This document shows positions 43,362 to 55,735 of a stretch of 64,000 nt of DNA, in pieces. The notes below the pieces were generated by a model that made no database searches, had not been told where the DNA came from, and saw only the letters and a program-made list of their open reading frames with translations. This stretch comes from Gadus chalcogrammus (Eukaryota > Chordata > Actinopteri > Gadiformes > Gadidae): NCBI RefSeq assembly GCF_026213295.1, contig NC_079418.1, forward strand, positions 4,339,887 through 4,403,886, given 5' to 3'. Both the position numbers and the translations under genes were made by a program. Each line of letters opens with the position of its first letter. Within the stretch, counting starts at the first letter, position 1.

Positions 43362-45600
43362 TTAGAGTCCAAAAGCTGTTCTAAGAGCATGCAAGTAGAT
43401 GTCCCGACCAAAGGATGAGGACTCGGTGGTGGGGTTCACTTGGTGCTGTAGTGCAGCAAGTCCTTCAGCTGACAGGGGGCATTGGATGTCTGGTACAATA
43501 ACTCCATGCTCAGTGTTGTCACTTTGCTGTTCCTGAGAGGGTTGCTCCTCAGCTTGCTGGATCTGGAATGAACAATAAAAGCCATCAATACATCAGACAT
43601 CAGATTACTGGAAAGTAGAATGATCATCTTCTACACCCATATATCAGATCAGAGATCACAAATAGTCTTCATGCCCTGTTTACATTAGGATGCCGTGTTT
43701 TAATTTAAGTTTTGCTTCCCCCATCCGACCCTTTTTGCAGGTTAGTCTCATATGACCTTAAACATACCTCTACCAGGTCTGGCTCTGACACAGGTGCTTG
43801 CAGCATCCCGATCATCCATAGCTGATTCAGTGTCAGATTTCCCTCTGTGCGCAAGGGGTGACGATTCCAGCTCTCCGTAAAATGCTGCAAATCTAATCGT
43901 AGTCGTGGTATGAAGACATACCCCACACAGAAGAGGTGGACAGCAATGGACAGGTCAATAAAGCCCTCTTCCTCCAAACTGTGGAGCACGTCGTAGTACT
44001 GACACGTTACACTCCACACATCTCTCCATGGGCGTTCCACTCTAAAAACGAGCGAGGGGATACAGATGAGACAAGACCGTGTAAGGCTTTCACTACACTG
44101 AATTAAAACCTGAAAATGTCCACTATTAAAAAGCAGCAACACCTGAAAACAGTCATTACAATCAACAATCAATTTAGAACTGCAAAATGACTTCATGGCA
44201 TATTCGATTTTGAAACTGATGGGATTTAATATTAACATTCGTACTTTTTACCCGAGGGGTTGGTTTATTTTACTCTGGTTATGGACGCTTTTTCCAGCAA
44301 TAAAGCTGCCATGGGCTGTTCCTCGCACAGTTAACATGCATCTAGCGATGTCTACATTTTCAACCCCTTGATCGGCTCGAACTCAGAAAGAGAAAGACAA
44401 GGTACAAAATAATATATTTTACTGCGTTAGAAACAAGCATAATTTCCCCTTATTTCTTTAATATTACAACAGGTCTCTTCTATGCCACTGAATTAACTGT
44501 AAATGAGTGCAGGTAAGCCCCAAAATGTCATTGAATTGAAGCAGAGAAGTGATCAAACATTCACTACCAGTGACCCCAGCTGTTGGGAACATGGATTGGT
44601 ATTTTGTTTGTTTTTAAATAACTCATTGCATTTTATTTCTAAAATTATGTGTGTTGACATTTTATCGTCATCTTTCATCTGAACACTAATTTAATGCGCT
44701 TGCCTTGATGGCCATCCATTTTTCCGAACTCCATCCATGAAGAATCCAAAAGCCGTCTCTGCTTTGTTATTCCCAGCAGTGTCCAGGTAAAAGATCTGTA
44801 ACGAAGCGGGACACTTGTGTAGTAGTTCTCAAGATAAATAGTGAATGACGGATTGAAAAAAGAAAGAAAAAAAACATTACCGTCCTTGAAAAGCCATCCA
44901 TTGCTCCAAAAATGACTATGTTGTACCTAACAAAGAGGTAATTTTTATACAGCACTGATATTACGATTGGGTGACATAAAATCACCAATGATTAGAAATA
45001 GTTCAGTAGGAGAAATAACACCTTATCAACTTGTGGTTTGTGTCGATGTGGACAAGAGACAAGGGAGCGGGAACAGAGTACGTCCGTCTTGCAATGCATG
45101 ACAGCTGGACCATCCTGGCAATTATTCCTGCACCATCCACACGCTGCAATTACATCTTTTACTCTTCTCCATGAAATCCGATGCCCCATTGCTTGTAGCG
45201 ATCCTTTCACTAGCCTGTAGCCAGCATGGGGCATTCTTGCCTTTATAGACCTAACTTTCAGATCTAGCACATCATCTGATATGTCAGAATAGCATTTTCT
45301 GACAGAGAGGTTATGCTCTTGCATCCGTCTATACAGAGTTGACCTTGAAATCCCATGGAGGTCACTCAAAGAAGTCAGTGGCAACCCAGTGCTGAGTAGA
45401 TTCAGGAGGGTCTGACTTTCTATGTTTAGCCGGGGTCGCCCCACACTCCCACTCCATTCAACCACAGCTACATCATCCAATAGTGGAGGGACAATACTCT
45501 GTGAGAGATAAGCGCTGATAACTTCAGACAGCTGTTGTAGACTGTCTACCACACACTCAGGAACGTCAATATAGGCTGCCCCAGCTCGAAGAAACTGCAA
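43362..45600 (-). pseudogene. Integrase-core domain gene, spliced, with frameshift
   Basis: Exons: 45022-45600, 44881-44926, about 44705-44790, 44274-44381, 43768-44039, 43362-43562. The first has a helix-turn-helix region (GRPRLNI...STLYRRM) and ends with SLVHIDTNHKLIR in a second frame; one extra base near 45141-45152 shifts the frame. Next come FGAMDGFSRT, FYLDTAGNN, a block with VHNQ/MERPWRDV, and FIPRLRLDLQHFTESWNRHP. The last exon ends in a VNPTTESSSFGRDIYL tail. This order is that of a widespread fish family of rve-like integrase-core genes, apparently derived from transposons. The third exon ends at a GC donor (AAG|gcaagc) whose phase does not fit the next exon as I read it. Because of the shift I call it a pseudogene, but a single sequencing error would rescue that point. 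Confidence 0.65.
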
Positions 45601-45724
45601 CTACTGAGAGCAAACAAAGTGCAGGTATTCAAGTCAATGGGTTGCTTATATTAAGGTGCATAACATTTTAATGTGATCATACAAGTGCTTTGAGAAGCTA
45701 GTCCATAGTCACATCATCTCATCC

Positions 45725-46802
45725 ATGCCGCCCAGACTAGACCCACACCAGTTTGCCTACCGAGCCAACAGGTCCACAGGAGACGCCATTGCGACGGCTC
45801 TCCACTCCACCCTGTCCCACCTGGAGGAGAGGCGTAGCTACATCAGAATGCTCTTTGTGGACTTCAGCTCGGCGTTCAACACCATACTTCCGGACAGGCT
45901 GGTGTTTAAACTGACAAACCTGGGGCTACCACTCAACACCTGCACCTGGATTAAGGACTTCCTGTCTGACCGCCCCCAGAGGGTGCGGGTAGGCTCCAAC
46001 ACCTCCACTCAGAGTCAGCACTGGGTCCCCTCAGGGCTGCGTGTGGAGCCCCCTGCTCTACTCCCTCTATACTCACGACTTTATCCCCGTTCATCCCAGC
46101 AATGACATCATAAAGTATGCAGACGACACCACCGTGGTGGGCCGCATCTTGGGGGGAGATGAGACTGCATTCCGGGACGAGGTGGAGCAGCTGAGCAAGC
46201 AGTGCAAGGCTAATAACCTGCTGCTGAACCAGCTCAAAACCCGGGAGGTCATCATCGACTTCAGGAGGAAGAAGACTGCGATCCAGCCCCTGCTCATCGA
46301 CGGTGGCTGCGTGGAGAGGGTCGCAGCCTTCTGCTTCCTGGGGGTGCACATCCAGGAGGACCTGTCCTGGAGGACCAACACCACAGCCATCATTAAGAAG
46401 GCACAACAGCGACTCTATTTCCTGAGAGTCCTCAGGAACTACCACCTTAGGGAGGAGTTGCTTGTGACCTTCTACCGCTGTTCAGTTGAGAGCATCATCA
46501 CCTACTGTATCTGCGTGTGGTTCTCCAGTTGCACAGCTGCAGAGAGGAAGGCACTACAGCGGGTCGTTAACTCGGCCCAGAAGATCATCGGCTGCCCTCT
46601 CCCCTCTCTGGAGGAACTGTACAACACCCGCTGCCTCAAGAAGGCTACCAAGATCTCCAAGGATCCAACCCACCCGGGTAACGAACACTTTGTGCTGCTG
46701 GGCTCAGGGAAGCGGTTCAGGACTATGGCTGCACGGACAAACAGACTTGTATCTAGTTTCTACCCCAGGGCCATACAGGCGTTGAACGTTGCCAACACCT
46801 GA
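45725..46802 (+). pseudogene. Rex1-like reverse transcriptase, frameshifted
   Basis: The first frame has HQFAYRANRSTGDAI, LFVDFSSAFNT and DRPQRVRVG. Near 46020-46045 the frame changes, at the GVPQGC-like box (read as a proline/serine mixture then VWSPLLYSLYTHDF). The second frame holds the catalytic YADD and the C-terminal LLVTFYRCSVESIITYC region through to a stop at 46800-46802. The N-terminal endonuclease is missing through 5' truncation, so the copy is dead. Confidence 0.85.
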
Positions 46803-47055
46803 CCTTGTACTAGCACACACACATAACATGTGGCAGCTACTGGGGAACTGTGCAATTCCCTTCGAACAATCTATTTATTTATCTATTCATTTATATTATT
46901 ATATTAAATATATATATATTTTTTTTCTAGTTAGATTTATATTAGATGTGTTAGTTTTAGTTAGATATTTATCAAGTGTTTTATTTATTTTTTATTTATC
47001 ATACTGTATATATTGTTTATGTATGTTCCTTGTCCTCTTTTTCACCAGGGGGGAG

Positions 47056-47578
47056 TGTCGGAGATTAACCGAGATATAAAACACTTAGACTAATTCAAGA
47101 GAGAGAGTAAAATGAAAACGAGGGGTCCGGAGCAAGAATTGACAAAAGACTTTATCGTGCAGCAAAACAACAACGACAACAGCCTGAGTGGGTTTGCAAA
47201 GTCACTGGCCCCACATTGGGCTGCAGCCTCACTTATACACGTATAGGAATTTCTTTGTTTACAATGGAGTCACAACAGGGTTTCTGCCCGTCAATCTTCG
47301 TCACAGCATGTTATCAACTGCCCAGTTCTGTGGTCTGCATGGATCAACCTCATTAGCCAAGATGACCCAAAGCTGAAAAGGCTGAGGTCAACTTTAGCTT
47401 GACCCAAGGCTGAAAAGGCTTGAGACCAACTTAGCTTCCCCCCAGTTCCCTATACATTCCTGTGCACCATCTGTTCTGAATCCAGATTCTGCAAACACAA
47501 TGCTTTCCACTATTTAAAATATAAAACCTATTAATAATCATGGTTTACCATAGAATATACTCACTAATTTCTACCACA
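47056..47578. mobile_element. Solo LTR with 4-bp duplication
   Basis: TGTCGGAGATT...CTACCACA, 523 bp, flanked by GGAG (47052-47055 and 47579-47582). No internal retroelement sequence remains, as after recombination between two LTRs. Orientation not determined. Confidence 0.75.
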
Positions 47579-47640
47579 GGAGCTCTCCCAAATTTCGATT
47601 TACCTGTACCTGTACCTGTACTTTGACAATAAAGATCATT

Positions 47641-48190
47641 CATTCATACAGAGCATAGCATAAATGTTTTTAACAATTGATTCCGGTAAAGCACAAGCTG
47701 TACAATACTACAGGATAATACTGGAAAACAAGTTATATTTGATCTCTTATTTCCCAAAATGACAACACCATGAACAAATATAAATTTGAAGAAATTAGCC
47801 AATATCTTACCTGGGCCTGTGATCTGCCAGGTTGGTTTTCCATTCTGGGAAACAGGGAAAGTATTATTAGCTAGGCTATTAGCCATTTTCACCACCAGGC
47901 AGTAACAAAGATAATACCATGTCACTAAACATTCCCATACTTGCCATTCCCATGCTAAGTAACCATAAAGCCATATTCCCAAAGGGTAATTTCGGTTGGT
48001 GGCCCAAAAGTTTGTTCATCGAGATAAGCAGTAGGTGGCGCAGCGCCAATCAAACCTCAATACGTTGAAAAACAATGTAGAAAACACGATAAAAATATGA
48101 CATTGATGTTTGTTTCATGTATTAATTTGAGGAAGGTTAGGGTCTCCTCGTCGCTCCACACAGATCTGATGTTTTCGTCTGCCGCCATTA
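47641..48190 (-). repeat. Inverted duplicate of the HECT pseudogene start region
   Basis: Matches 29430-29950. On the minus strand it has the start exon 47811-47843 (MENQPGRSQAQ, donor CAG|gtaaga), one residue different from the plus copy. Upstream, ATG at 48186-48188 opens a Myb/SANT-like stretch (MAADENIRSVWSDEET...) of about 44 codons. No downstream exons follow on this side. Confidence 0.75.
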
Positions 48191-48387
48191 TTAACATTGA
48201 AAACGCACTTAAAAACATGTGGATGGAAACCCAGACAGCTCAGCTAGCGCGACACCTAAGACGAGAAAGTGACTAACGCTAACTAAGCTGGCTACAGGCT
48301 GATAAAATAATACAGCACATCACAAATATAACATAAACTAACGTTAGATCGTTGAACACAAATAGTCCTGTTAACTAGTAGCTACAT
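48191..48387. other. Presumed 5' region of the inverted duplicate
   Basis: Non-coding. Parts of it (TACAGGCTGA..AAAATAAT, AGATCGTT) recur just right of the LINE at 58409-58490. Confidence 0.4.
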
Positions 48388-48465
48388 GCACAACGTCATG
48401 CAGGCTAATAGGCAGCCTGGGCACGTAACGTACCTATAACTAGGTAATTGAGCTAAGCTAGCAGC
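48388..48465. repeat. 78-bp direct repeat flanking the LINE, left copy
   Basis: Differs from 58331-58408 at a single base by my reading. Either a long target-site duplication or a pre-existing repeat. Confidence 0.9.
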
Positions 48466-48479
48466 CACGTCTCCCCCCA

Positions 48480-49205
48480 ATTAGGGCTTTTATGGATGAC
48501 ATGACAACCATGACGTCAACCGCTCCGTGCAACCGCAGGTTGCTGGATAAGCTAAATAGCAATCTGCAATGGGCTAGAATGAAGGTGAAGCCAAGTAAGT
48601 CTAGGAGTCTCTCAATTGTTAAAGGAAAGGTAGTTGATAAGAAGTTTGCTATAAATGAAGAGGTGATGCCTACAGTTCTGGAGAAGCCAGTGAAGAGTCT
48701 GGGAAGGTGGTATGATGCAAGCCTTAGTGATAAGGCACAGGTTGAAGAATTGAGACAGGAAACTAGACAAGGTATTGCAAAGATAGACAAGTCAGGGCTG
48801 CCAGGTAAGCTTAAGTTGTGGTGTCTGCAGTTTGGTTTATTGCCTCGGCTAATGTGGCCATTGACAGTGTATGAAGTTCCTCTGTCAAAGGTAGAAAGGA
48901 TGGAAAAAATGATCAACTCTTTTGTCAGAAAGTGGCTCGGAGTCCCACGCTGCCTAAGCAGCGTGGCCTTGTATGGGAAGGGCATTGTAGAGTTGCCCAT
49001 ATCTAATCTGACAGAAGAATTGAAATGTGCTAAGGTTAGACTGGAGATGACTCTTACTCAGTCCAAGGACCCAGTGGTGAGGAGGGTTGCACCCACAGTT
49101 AACGCAGGGAGGAAATGGAAACCAAAACAAGCGGTCCAGCAAGCTCAATCGGCACTTAGACATAGAGATATTATGGGCCATGTTCAGCACGGGCGGGGGG
49201 GCTTA
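48480..49205 (+). pseudogene. LINE reverse transcriptase, part 1
   Basis: Opens just before the catalytic box (AFMDDMTTM, with methionine between F and DD) and continues with PSKSRSLSIVKG, an LGRWYDASL block and a thumb/linker region (LPRLMWPLTVYEVPLSKVE, ELPISNLTEE). Everything upstream of the catalytic box is missing. The frame is open to the insertion point. Confidence 0.78.
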
Positions 49206-49790
49206 TAGGCTAGTGACAATGCCCCCCAAATTCTGAGATACCCCTACCGGAGGTAGAACTAAACCCAACAATGTTTTTCCTCATCTCTAAGGTCTCCCAT
49301 ACATGAAAGTGATTCTTGGCTAAAATATTTTTACTGCTAAGATTGTGAAATTGACAGATATTGTTATATACCTCCAAACAAAAAAAGGCCTCAAATATAG
49401 CCTGTCCGTATGGGAGTTAAGACATATAAACTAATGCAGAATGATAACACAAGCTCTGAGAGCTTTGAGACTTGGCAAGTTTGTAGCCAGGGAGTCAATG
49501 CACCTACTGGAAAAAGCTGGATGTGAATATCTTGATGTATGAAGTAGATGGAGACCTATAAACACATACCTAAAATAAGCGGACAGTGAAAAAAATGATT
49601 TCTATGCAGAATGTTATCATTTACTTTGTAGTTGCTTTGCCAGGCATTATCATAGGAACACATAAGATGGCTTGTTGGAAAGGTGGGATTGTGCTGAATC
49701 CAGCAATACCAAATATGTATATATGGTATGAACAATAAAGATGGTATGTCACTCAATGTATGAGGTGTCCAAAATGAAAGAAAATGAAAC
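49206..49790. repeat. Left long terminal inverted repeat
   Basis: 585 bp; the inverse of 56351-56945 with scattered single differences and small indels. Confidence 0.92.
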
Positions 49791-50296
49791 TCTGATATAA
49801 AAGTCCAAAGCTGCAAATTGCAAATTAAGTAAGAGGTTAGTGCTGCTCTATACTACACATTTAATAATGACACAAATAATATAGCACATTGTATATATAC
49901 TGTATATATCTATACAGTTCATATGGAAACAAAGACTGAAATTGAAAGATGACACGTTTACAGTGACTACTTGTACTGTCCTCGAAACTCATAAAATGGC
50001 TTGTTGGAAGGATGTCATTGCGCTAAATCCAGCCAACCAAATATAAAAATATAATATGAATATATTATATATATAATATAAAATAAACCATGCAACCATT
50101 CATAATTAGATGTTTTAGCTGTCCCAAATGAAAGAACTCATTGCATTGCAATGTGCTGTAGTGTCCTATCTGAGGCGAGTCTAGTTATGGCTTAGGGCCT
50201 GGCAATAGCACACACAGGAGACCAGGAGTCAGGATTGCAGTTTGGCATTGATGAGCCTTTTAATAAAACTATTACTTAAACTATAACATTTCATTG
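49791..50296. other. Non-coding interior between left repeat and gene end
   Basis: A+T-rich with TATA runs. A short text near 49990-50030 (ATGGCTTGTTGGAAGG) echoes the inverted repeat (ATGGCTTGTTGGAAAGG), suggesting an older internal duplication. Confidence 0.5.
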
Positions 50297-53200
50297 TCAC
50301 TCATCCACATCATCATCAGTGACAAAATGAGTCACATTTGGACAGTCTGGAAAAGAGCAAGAGCAAAACTCAGTGCAAGTCAATCCCACTGCAAGACACT
50401 GGCATTTGGTGGTATCATTGCATTTTCCATCTTTACAGTACATATGGGTGATGTCTCTGACTTCTTTAGGTGCTGGTTCCTTCTGGAACATCACAGGTTC
50501 AATGGACCCATCTTCTCTGAGCTTCCATCCTCTACCAACTGGGTTCCAGAGATGAGGCCTGGCCAAGTGGCTGTGACGCCACACTGCTGTTTGATACAAG
50601 GCTCTCAACACATGTTGCTGGAAGGCATCTTCTGTTGGAGGTAGATTTGCTGCAGATGCATCTGTGGTAGATGCAAGTGTGTACCTCAGCTCATCCAGAT
50701 TGGTGCAAAGATGTCCATCCACCCTTTTCTTTTGGCCATACAGGAGCAGGGCATATTTTCTTGCCACAGGCAAAGCTTCTTGCAGGCTTCCAGAAAGTCC
50801 AAACTTAGTCATTTCCTTCAGCTCACTCAGATGGGACTTCAGTCTTGTGAAGGCAGTGGTCTTCCCAATTCTGTATAAGCTGCTTGTTGTATCGCAACCT
50901 GTGAGGGCATGGCATGCCGGCAAACAATCACAAAGAACCGGTCCAAGCTTCTGAGTGATTGAACAGACTGGGATGAATCTTTCCTTCAGGCCATGTCCAG
51001 AGTGCATGAAAACTGCAGAGGATCCAAACATTCCTTTGCTTGTATAGTAGATCAGCAAAACCAGCACATCTGTGTCATCACATTTGACTATTAGACGAGA
51101 ATGTGACCTTGCAAGGTGTATTGCATGTAACACCAGTCTCGTATCTGCCTCCTCCTGGTCACTGTAAAGCTCTGTCAAATTGTCGATGCCTGACTTCCTA
51201 ACCCTCTTTACTTCCTCACCATTATCAAATCCACCAGCCAAGATAACTGTGTTCTCTGAAGAGAGTCTCATCGGTCCAGTACTTGTGATGTAGTTACTCA
51301 CAAAGCTACATAGAGCAGCCTTGTTTCCACTTATCTTAAGGTATTTCCTATAGTTTGGAACACTTGCTTGTCCTGTGATGATATGTGTTCGTGTGGTTTG
51401 AATGGTGCCTCTTCTTTGCCTCTCTAGATCTTTGACTGAGTGTTGATGGTCATATCTGTCAAACACTACAACAACACAGCTGATGCCTTCCTTTCCCATT
51501 AACATTGTGATCTTTTTCCAGACACACTCGGCCAGGTCGTTGAATGTTTGAAAGGCTGAATCATGGAGAGTCTGTATAAGAGCCATGCCATCGATGATGT
51601 ATGCTGATGGTACGTCAACATTTGGCAGCTGCTGTGACTCTTCAACAACAGCCTCCAGTTTCTTGGCAAGGTCAGCTTTAGTTGTCTTCCTCATGCTTCC
51701 ATCATCATAAAACAAAGAGGGCGGGACAGCTGCGAGTTCATGAGACATCACAGTTTCCATGGACACCTCTCGCTGCTTGGAAACAGCCAGTAACCTTCGA
51801 AAGAGCACATCTGAGTCCATGTGAACCTGTCTAGACTGGACTCCAACTGATGTTTTCATATCCTTGAAGGTTGCACACTGGTTTCTTTTCTCAGACTCCC
51901 AGAAGCTCTTTGTTCTTTTTGATTTTGCCAGACGTTCTTCAATAAAGACGGCATTCTGCTTTGCACCATCTTGGAGGAAGCTTGAGAGCCCTTTTGCAAC
52001 CTTCTCAGATGCAACCTGACCACTTGCAATATTGATCAATTCCTCAGGAATGCTTTCAAGATCAAAAGGATTCTGTCTCTGCTCCACAGCTTCCATTATC
52101 TTCTGTATGTCTCTCTCGTCTCTTTCCGTTCTGGATGCTCCATGCTCCTGGTGTACTTTTTGGCCCTTTGCATCAGTGTCACAAAGCTCTTTCATGGCAT
52201 CCACATATGCTGTGGTCACATGTCTTGTCATCAGCCATCTTGTGAGAGCTCCCTTTCGCAATGTAAAACCAACAACTCCACCCTGACTCTTGCCTTCACG
52301 ATTAATGGTTTGCTCCAGTGCCTGATCAGATGCCACACAGTTGAAGCTTCGATGCTCAGACCGGCGAACAACAAACCCACCTTGCTGCATGAATGTGTAT
52401 GCTTCTGGTTGTTCATGTTCAAGAGCTTTCATTTCTGCAACATAGACAGGCATGTACTTGGAATAATTGGTCCTTCCAGCAGCTCTGAACCAAGGCATAA
52501 CTTCACACATGCAATTCAGGTGAAGTTGAAAGTCAGCTTCGCGTTCTGAGCGAAGGATCCGTAGCAACAGATCAGCACCATTTAGGAACATTATCCAGTA
52601 TCCAAATGTTGCTGATTGCTTAACTCCCTCATTTGTGAACTTCTGGATTTTCTTCTGAATCTCATGGAGTTCAGTCTCCACCTCACCGATGAACTGTTGA
52701 GCAGTGGCCTTGTCATTACCATGAAATGCATGCTGTACATCTCGTAGGAGTTGCTCTTGTTCTTCAGTCATTGCACATTGGCCTTGTTTTTCAAGCCATG
52801 ATTGCATAGCTTTCCAGAAGAGCCTGAACAGAGCCTCAGAGGCTAGCTTTATGCTCCTTACTCCTCTTGCCAGCTGTTTCCCTTGAAGCATCTGTCGAGC
52901 TGTTCCCTCTGCATACACATCTGACTCAGTAAGTATGTCAAAGAGTCCACCATCGCCATACAGCTTTCCGATGCTTGCCAGGTAAGCCATCGTGATATGC
53001 ATACCTCCCAGTCTCATTGTGATCTTTCCTTGTAAAGGAAGTGGTTTGCTCCACATTATCTGTTGTGCTTTACTATAAATAGCAAGGTCTGCAGTCACAA
53101 GAATATGGTCCTGTCCCAGGTCTGCAGCAAGCTGTACAAGTCTTATCAAAGATGTATAGATGGTGGACAATTCTGAGGGTGATTCTCTTATGAAGGGCAT

Positions 53201-55264
53201 GTAGAGTACACTGGCTACTGAACAAGCAGTGTCTGACGTGAAGGCATTGAATGCAGACCATGAAGGGACATGCTGCTGATTCTCAATTACATTTCGGGAC
53301 AGCTTCCATACCAGATCTCTGTCTTCAGCTGCTTTAGAGACTGTTGTGTTTGTGTTTAGTAACTCAGGAAGTTCAGGTGGTTCTGGTCGCTTTGTTGATT
53401 TGATGTATCTGTCAATTGAAATGAGAGGATAATCTTGTGATCATATGCATTGAATATTATATCACTTTAAAACTTCACAGCATACATTCACTTCACTATT
53501 AAACATTTCATCCACCCATTATATTTTTAGCAGTGCATGTGAATAAGTGGATACTATAACATTAAAACATAAAAATTGATTTAAAAAAAATGTCAATGTC
53601 AAAAATAAGTACCTGTGAAGTGTATCTCCATTCAGGTCGAATGTGTTTGAGGTGGTGAGGGACCTCTCTGGAACCCGTGCTAGGCATGTATCTGCTGTGG
53701 AGACTTGGCCTCTTCGGAACACAACAGAAGCCATAGCATGAGTTGTATGCTTCCCATCCAGGGTATCTTCATTTTGGTCAAAGTTGTCGATGGCTGCATC
53801 AACAATTCCATGTTCAGCGACTCCAGTGAGGCCTGTTGGGATGTAGACACCTCTTTCTGTCCTTGATATCTGGTCTGCTGCCACAGATGTGAGGAAATGC
53901 CTAACCTCTGTATAGGAAACACAGTGCCCCATTGCACTGAGCTCATCGATGAGTGTCTTACTACCAAACTCATGATGAATCAAAATGGCGAGTCCCAGTG
54001 TGATTGGCGTATGGATGTGACGGCTCTGCCCAATGAGATCATGACAGATTGCTATCACACACAGATTGTCCTTCGAAGCTGGGTCATCATCACATGTTTG
54101 GTAACCTCTGTGGGCACGTGAATCAACACACCAGTTCACAAAATCATACAGGGTGTTTGGTACATACTTGCTGCATTGACAACGTGATAGACGATCACTG
54201 CTGACATATGATTTACTGTCATGCTCTACCTGCTCCATGCTTTTCCTCAATATGTCTGCAGCCCTGTGTAATAATTGAGTTTCAGAAAGACTCTGACTTG
54301 TCTCTGGAAGTGTTGGCTCATAGTCTTCTTTATGTTCTTCAGTCTTTTCTCTGAGTTGAGCAGCTTCCCTCAGTGCACAACCTACAGTCATAGTCTCCGA
54401 ACACACCAGATCTGACTTTCCTGGACGTGGAACAAATACCAGCCTGTCTTTGTAATGCTGCATCAACTTTCCCTTTAGTTTCCAGGATCTGTGTTTCTTG
54501 TGTTGGACCGTGGACACATCTTCCTCAGAAATGCTCATTAGTATGTCATCGTAGCTATCAGTCAAATAGTTGAGAGTTCGAACTTTCATATCCTTGGACA
54601 ACACTGTTTTATCAATTTCTTCAGTTAGCTTGATAAAGGCTTTGTCATAGACATTTGTCTGCTTCTTTTCAGATTCTTTTCTTCGTCTGGCAGCTGCTAT
54701 ATTTCGTTCAGAGATGTAGTGTGCAAGACACTTTTTATGGTATTTAGCATCATATGCAAAGAGATCTGGGCATGAAAGAATCCGAAGATGTACATCTTCA
54801 TCAAGCCTTTCAGAAGCTGCATGAAGTACCTTTTCTCTGGTACTCGTGCCTGTACCAGTTGAAATGGCTGTCAGAGGTTCTGGTCTAGTGCTGGCCTTCT
54901 CACAAATGAAACAATCTCTCCGTATGTTAAATGATGCTGTATCAGACCTACTCAGCCTTCTTGGCACAGATGTGCTCTCACTCTCAACATCTGCAACTTG
55001 CTGCTCACTGTTTTTTTTCTTGCAGTAGTTTGCTCTACATGATACATGATATGACACTTTAATTTTGGCTGAAAGTATGTCATCTCTATATGGAGCAAAG
55101 TTTTTATGGACATCATCATCTCTCTGCTGAGCAAGAGTAAGTATGCGTTGGAGGCCTTCTACTGTGGGGTTTTGGACATAGGGATCTTTTTTCTTGCCCT
55201 TTTCCAAATGATTCCCACAAATGATACAAAGATTTGGATCCAATGTCTGTAAGACATCCTCCAT
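50297..55264 (-). CDS. Putative transposase/nuclease, FEN/XPG-like, two exons
   Basis: Exon 1 is 53613-55264 and exon 2 is 50297-53408, joined by a 204-bp intron with good sites (CACAG|gtactt ... gacag|atac). The phases agree and give about 1587 residues with no stop. The N terminus has two similar zinc modules: C13, C16, H73, C76 and C118, C121, H176, C179. In exon 2 a set of acidic motifs follows the FEN/XPG order: IIDGMAL (~1154), FDRYDHQ (~1198), QEEADTRLVLHA (~1300), CDDTDVLVLL (~1325). Next is HALTGCDTTSSL...IGKTTAF (~1380-1397), like the GSD plus helix-hairpin-helix of FEN1. A cysteine-rich CXC-like tail (~1538-1573) ends the protein. Known FEN/XPG enzymes cut flaps and bubbles using two metal ions; here the role is probably mobility of the element (inference). 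Exon 2 could also be read as a separate 967-residue ORF. Confidence 0.8.
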
Positions 55265-55351
55265 AATTCAACTGACTAGGAAAAAGGGAAAATAATATAC
55301 ATTTTAGAATTAGAATTTTTATCATAAAATGTTAAATTACACATTCACTCA

Positions 55352-55735
55352 AGGGCTGAACGATTTCAGGAAAAGATCTAATTGCGATTTTTCTGGTAGA
55401 TATTGCACATCTATTCTATAAACAAGGGGTGTCAAACTCAAGGGGGGGGGGGGGGGGGAGTTGACGCGCCAGGGTTACCGCGTCAAGACGCACGTCAACG
55501 CGTTAACGCTGAAATGCGATATGCCGGCGGGCCAATTGCTTTACATTAATTGGGGACATTACATTATAAGGTATATGGTGAGGTATATGGTGATTTCTCA
55601 AGTGCCGGTATAAATAGTTGACAACATATCTCGGGTCAGTCAGGAACACGGAAGAAACCGCGGCTTTGGCGATCACGAGATCGCGTTGTCTGAAATCGCA
55701 ATTTCGACCAGAAAACGATAAATCGTTCAGCCCTA
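55352..55735. mobile_element. hAT-like MITE near the start of the nuclease gene
   Basis: Inverted ends AGGGCTGAACGATTT and AAATCGTTCAGCCCT. The interior includes a G run at 55442-55459 beside GGGGTGTCAAACTCAAGG, which looks like a further nested fragment. No target duplication was found. It lies about 90 bp upstream of the ATG. Confidence 0.65.

Larger units (their letters stand above)
45700..47640 (+). mobile_element. Rex1-like LINE, 5' truncated, with an LTR insertion
   Basis: Coding part 45725-46802, then a 3' UTR interrupted at 47055 by a solo LTR and resuming at 47579. It ends in a tract of TGTACC units and AATAAAGATCATTCATTCAT, typical of Rex1 3' ends. Confidence 0.82.

Noticed and set aside
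50297..53200. The 967-residue ORF as an independent gene starting at its own ATG
   Set aside because: The 69 codons before that ATG are open and join in phase to the upstream exon across good splice sites.
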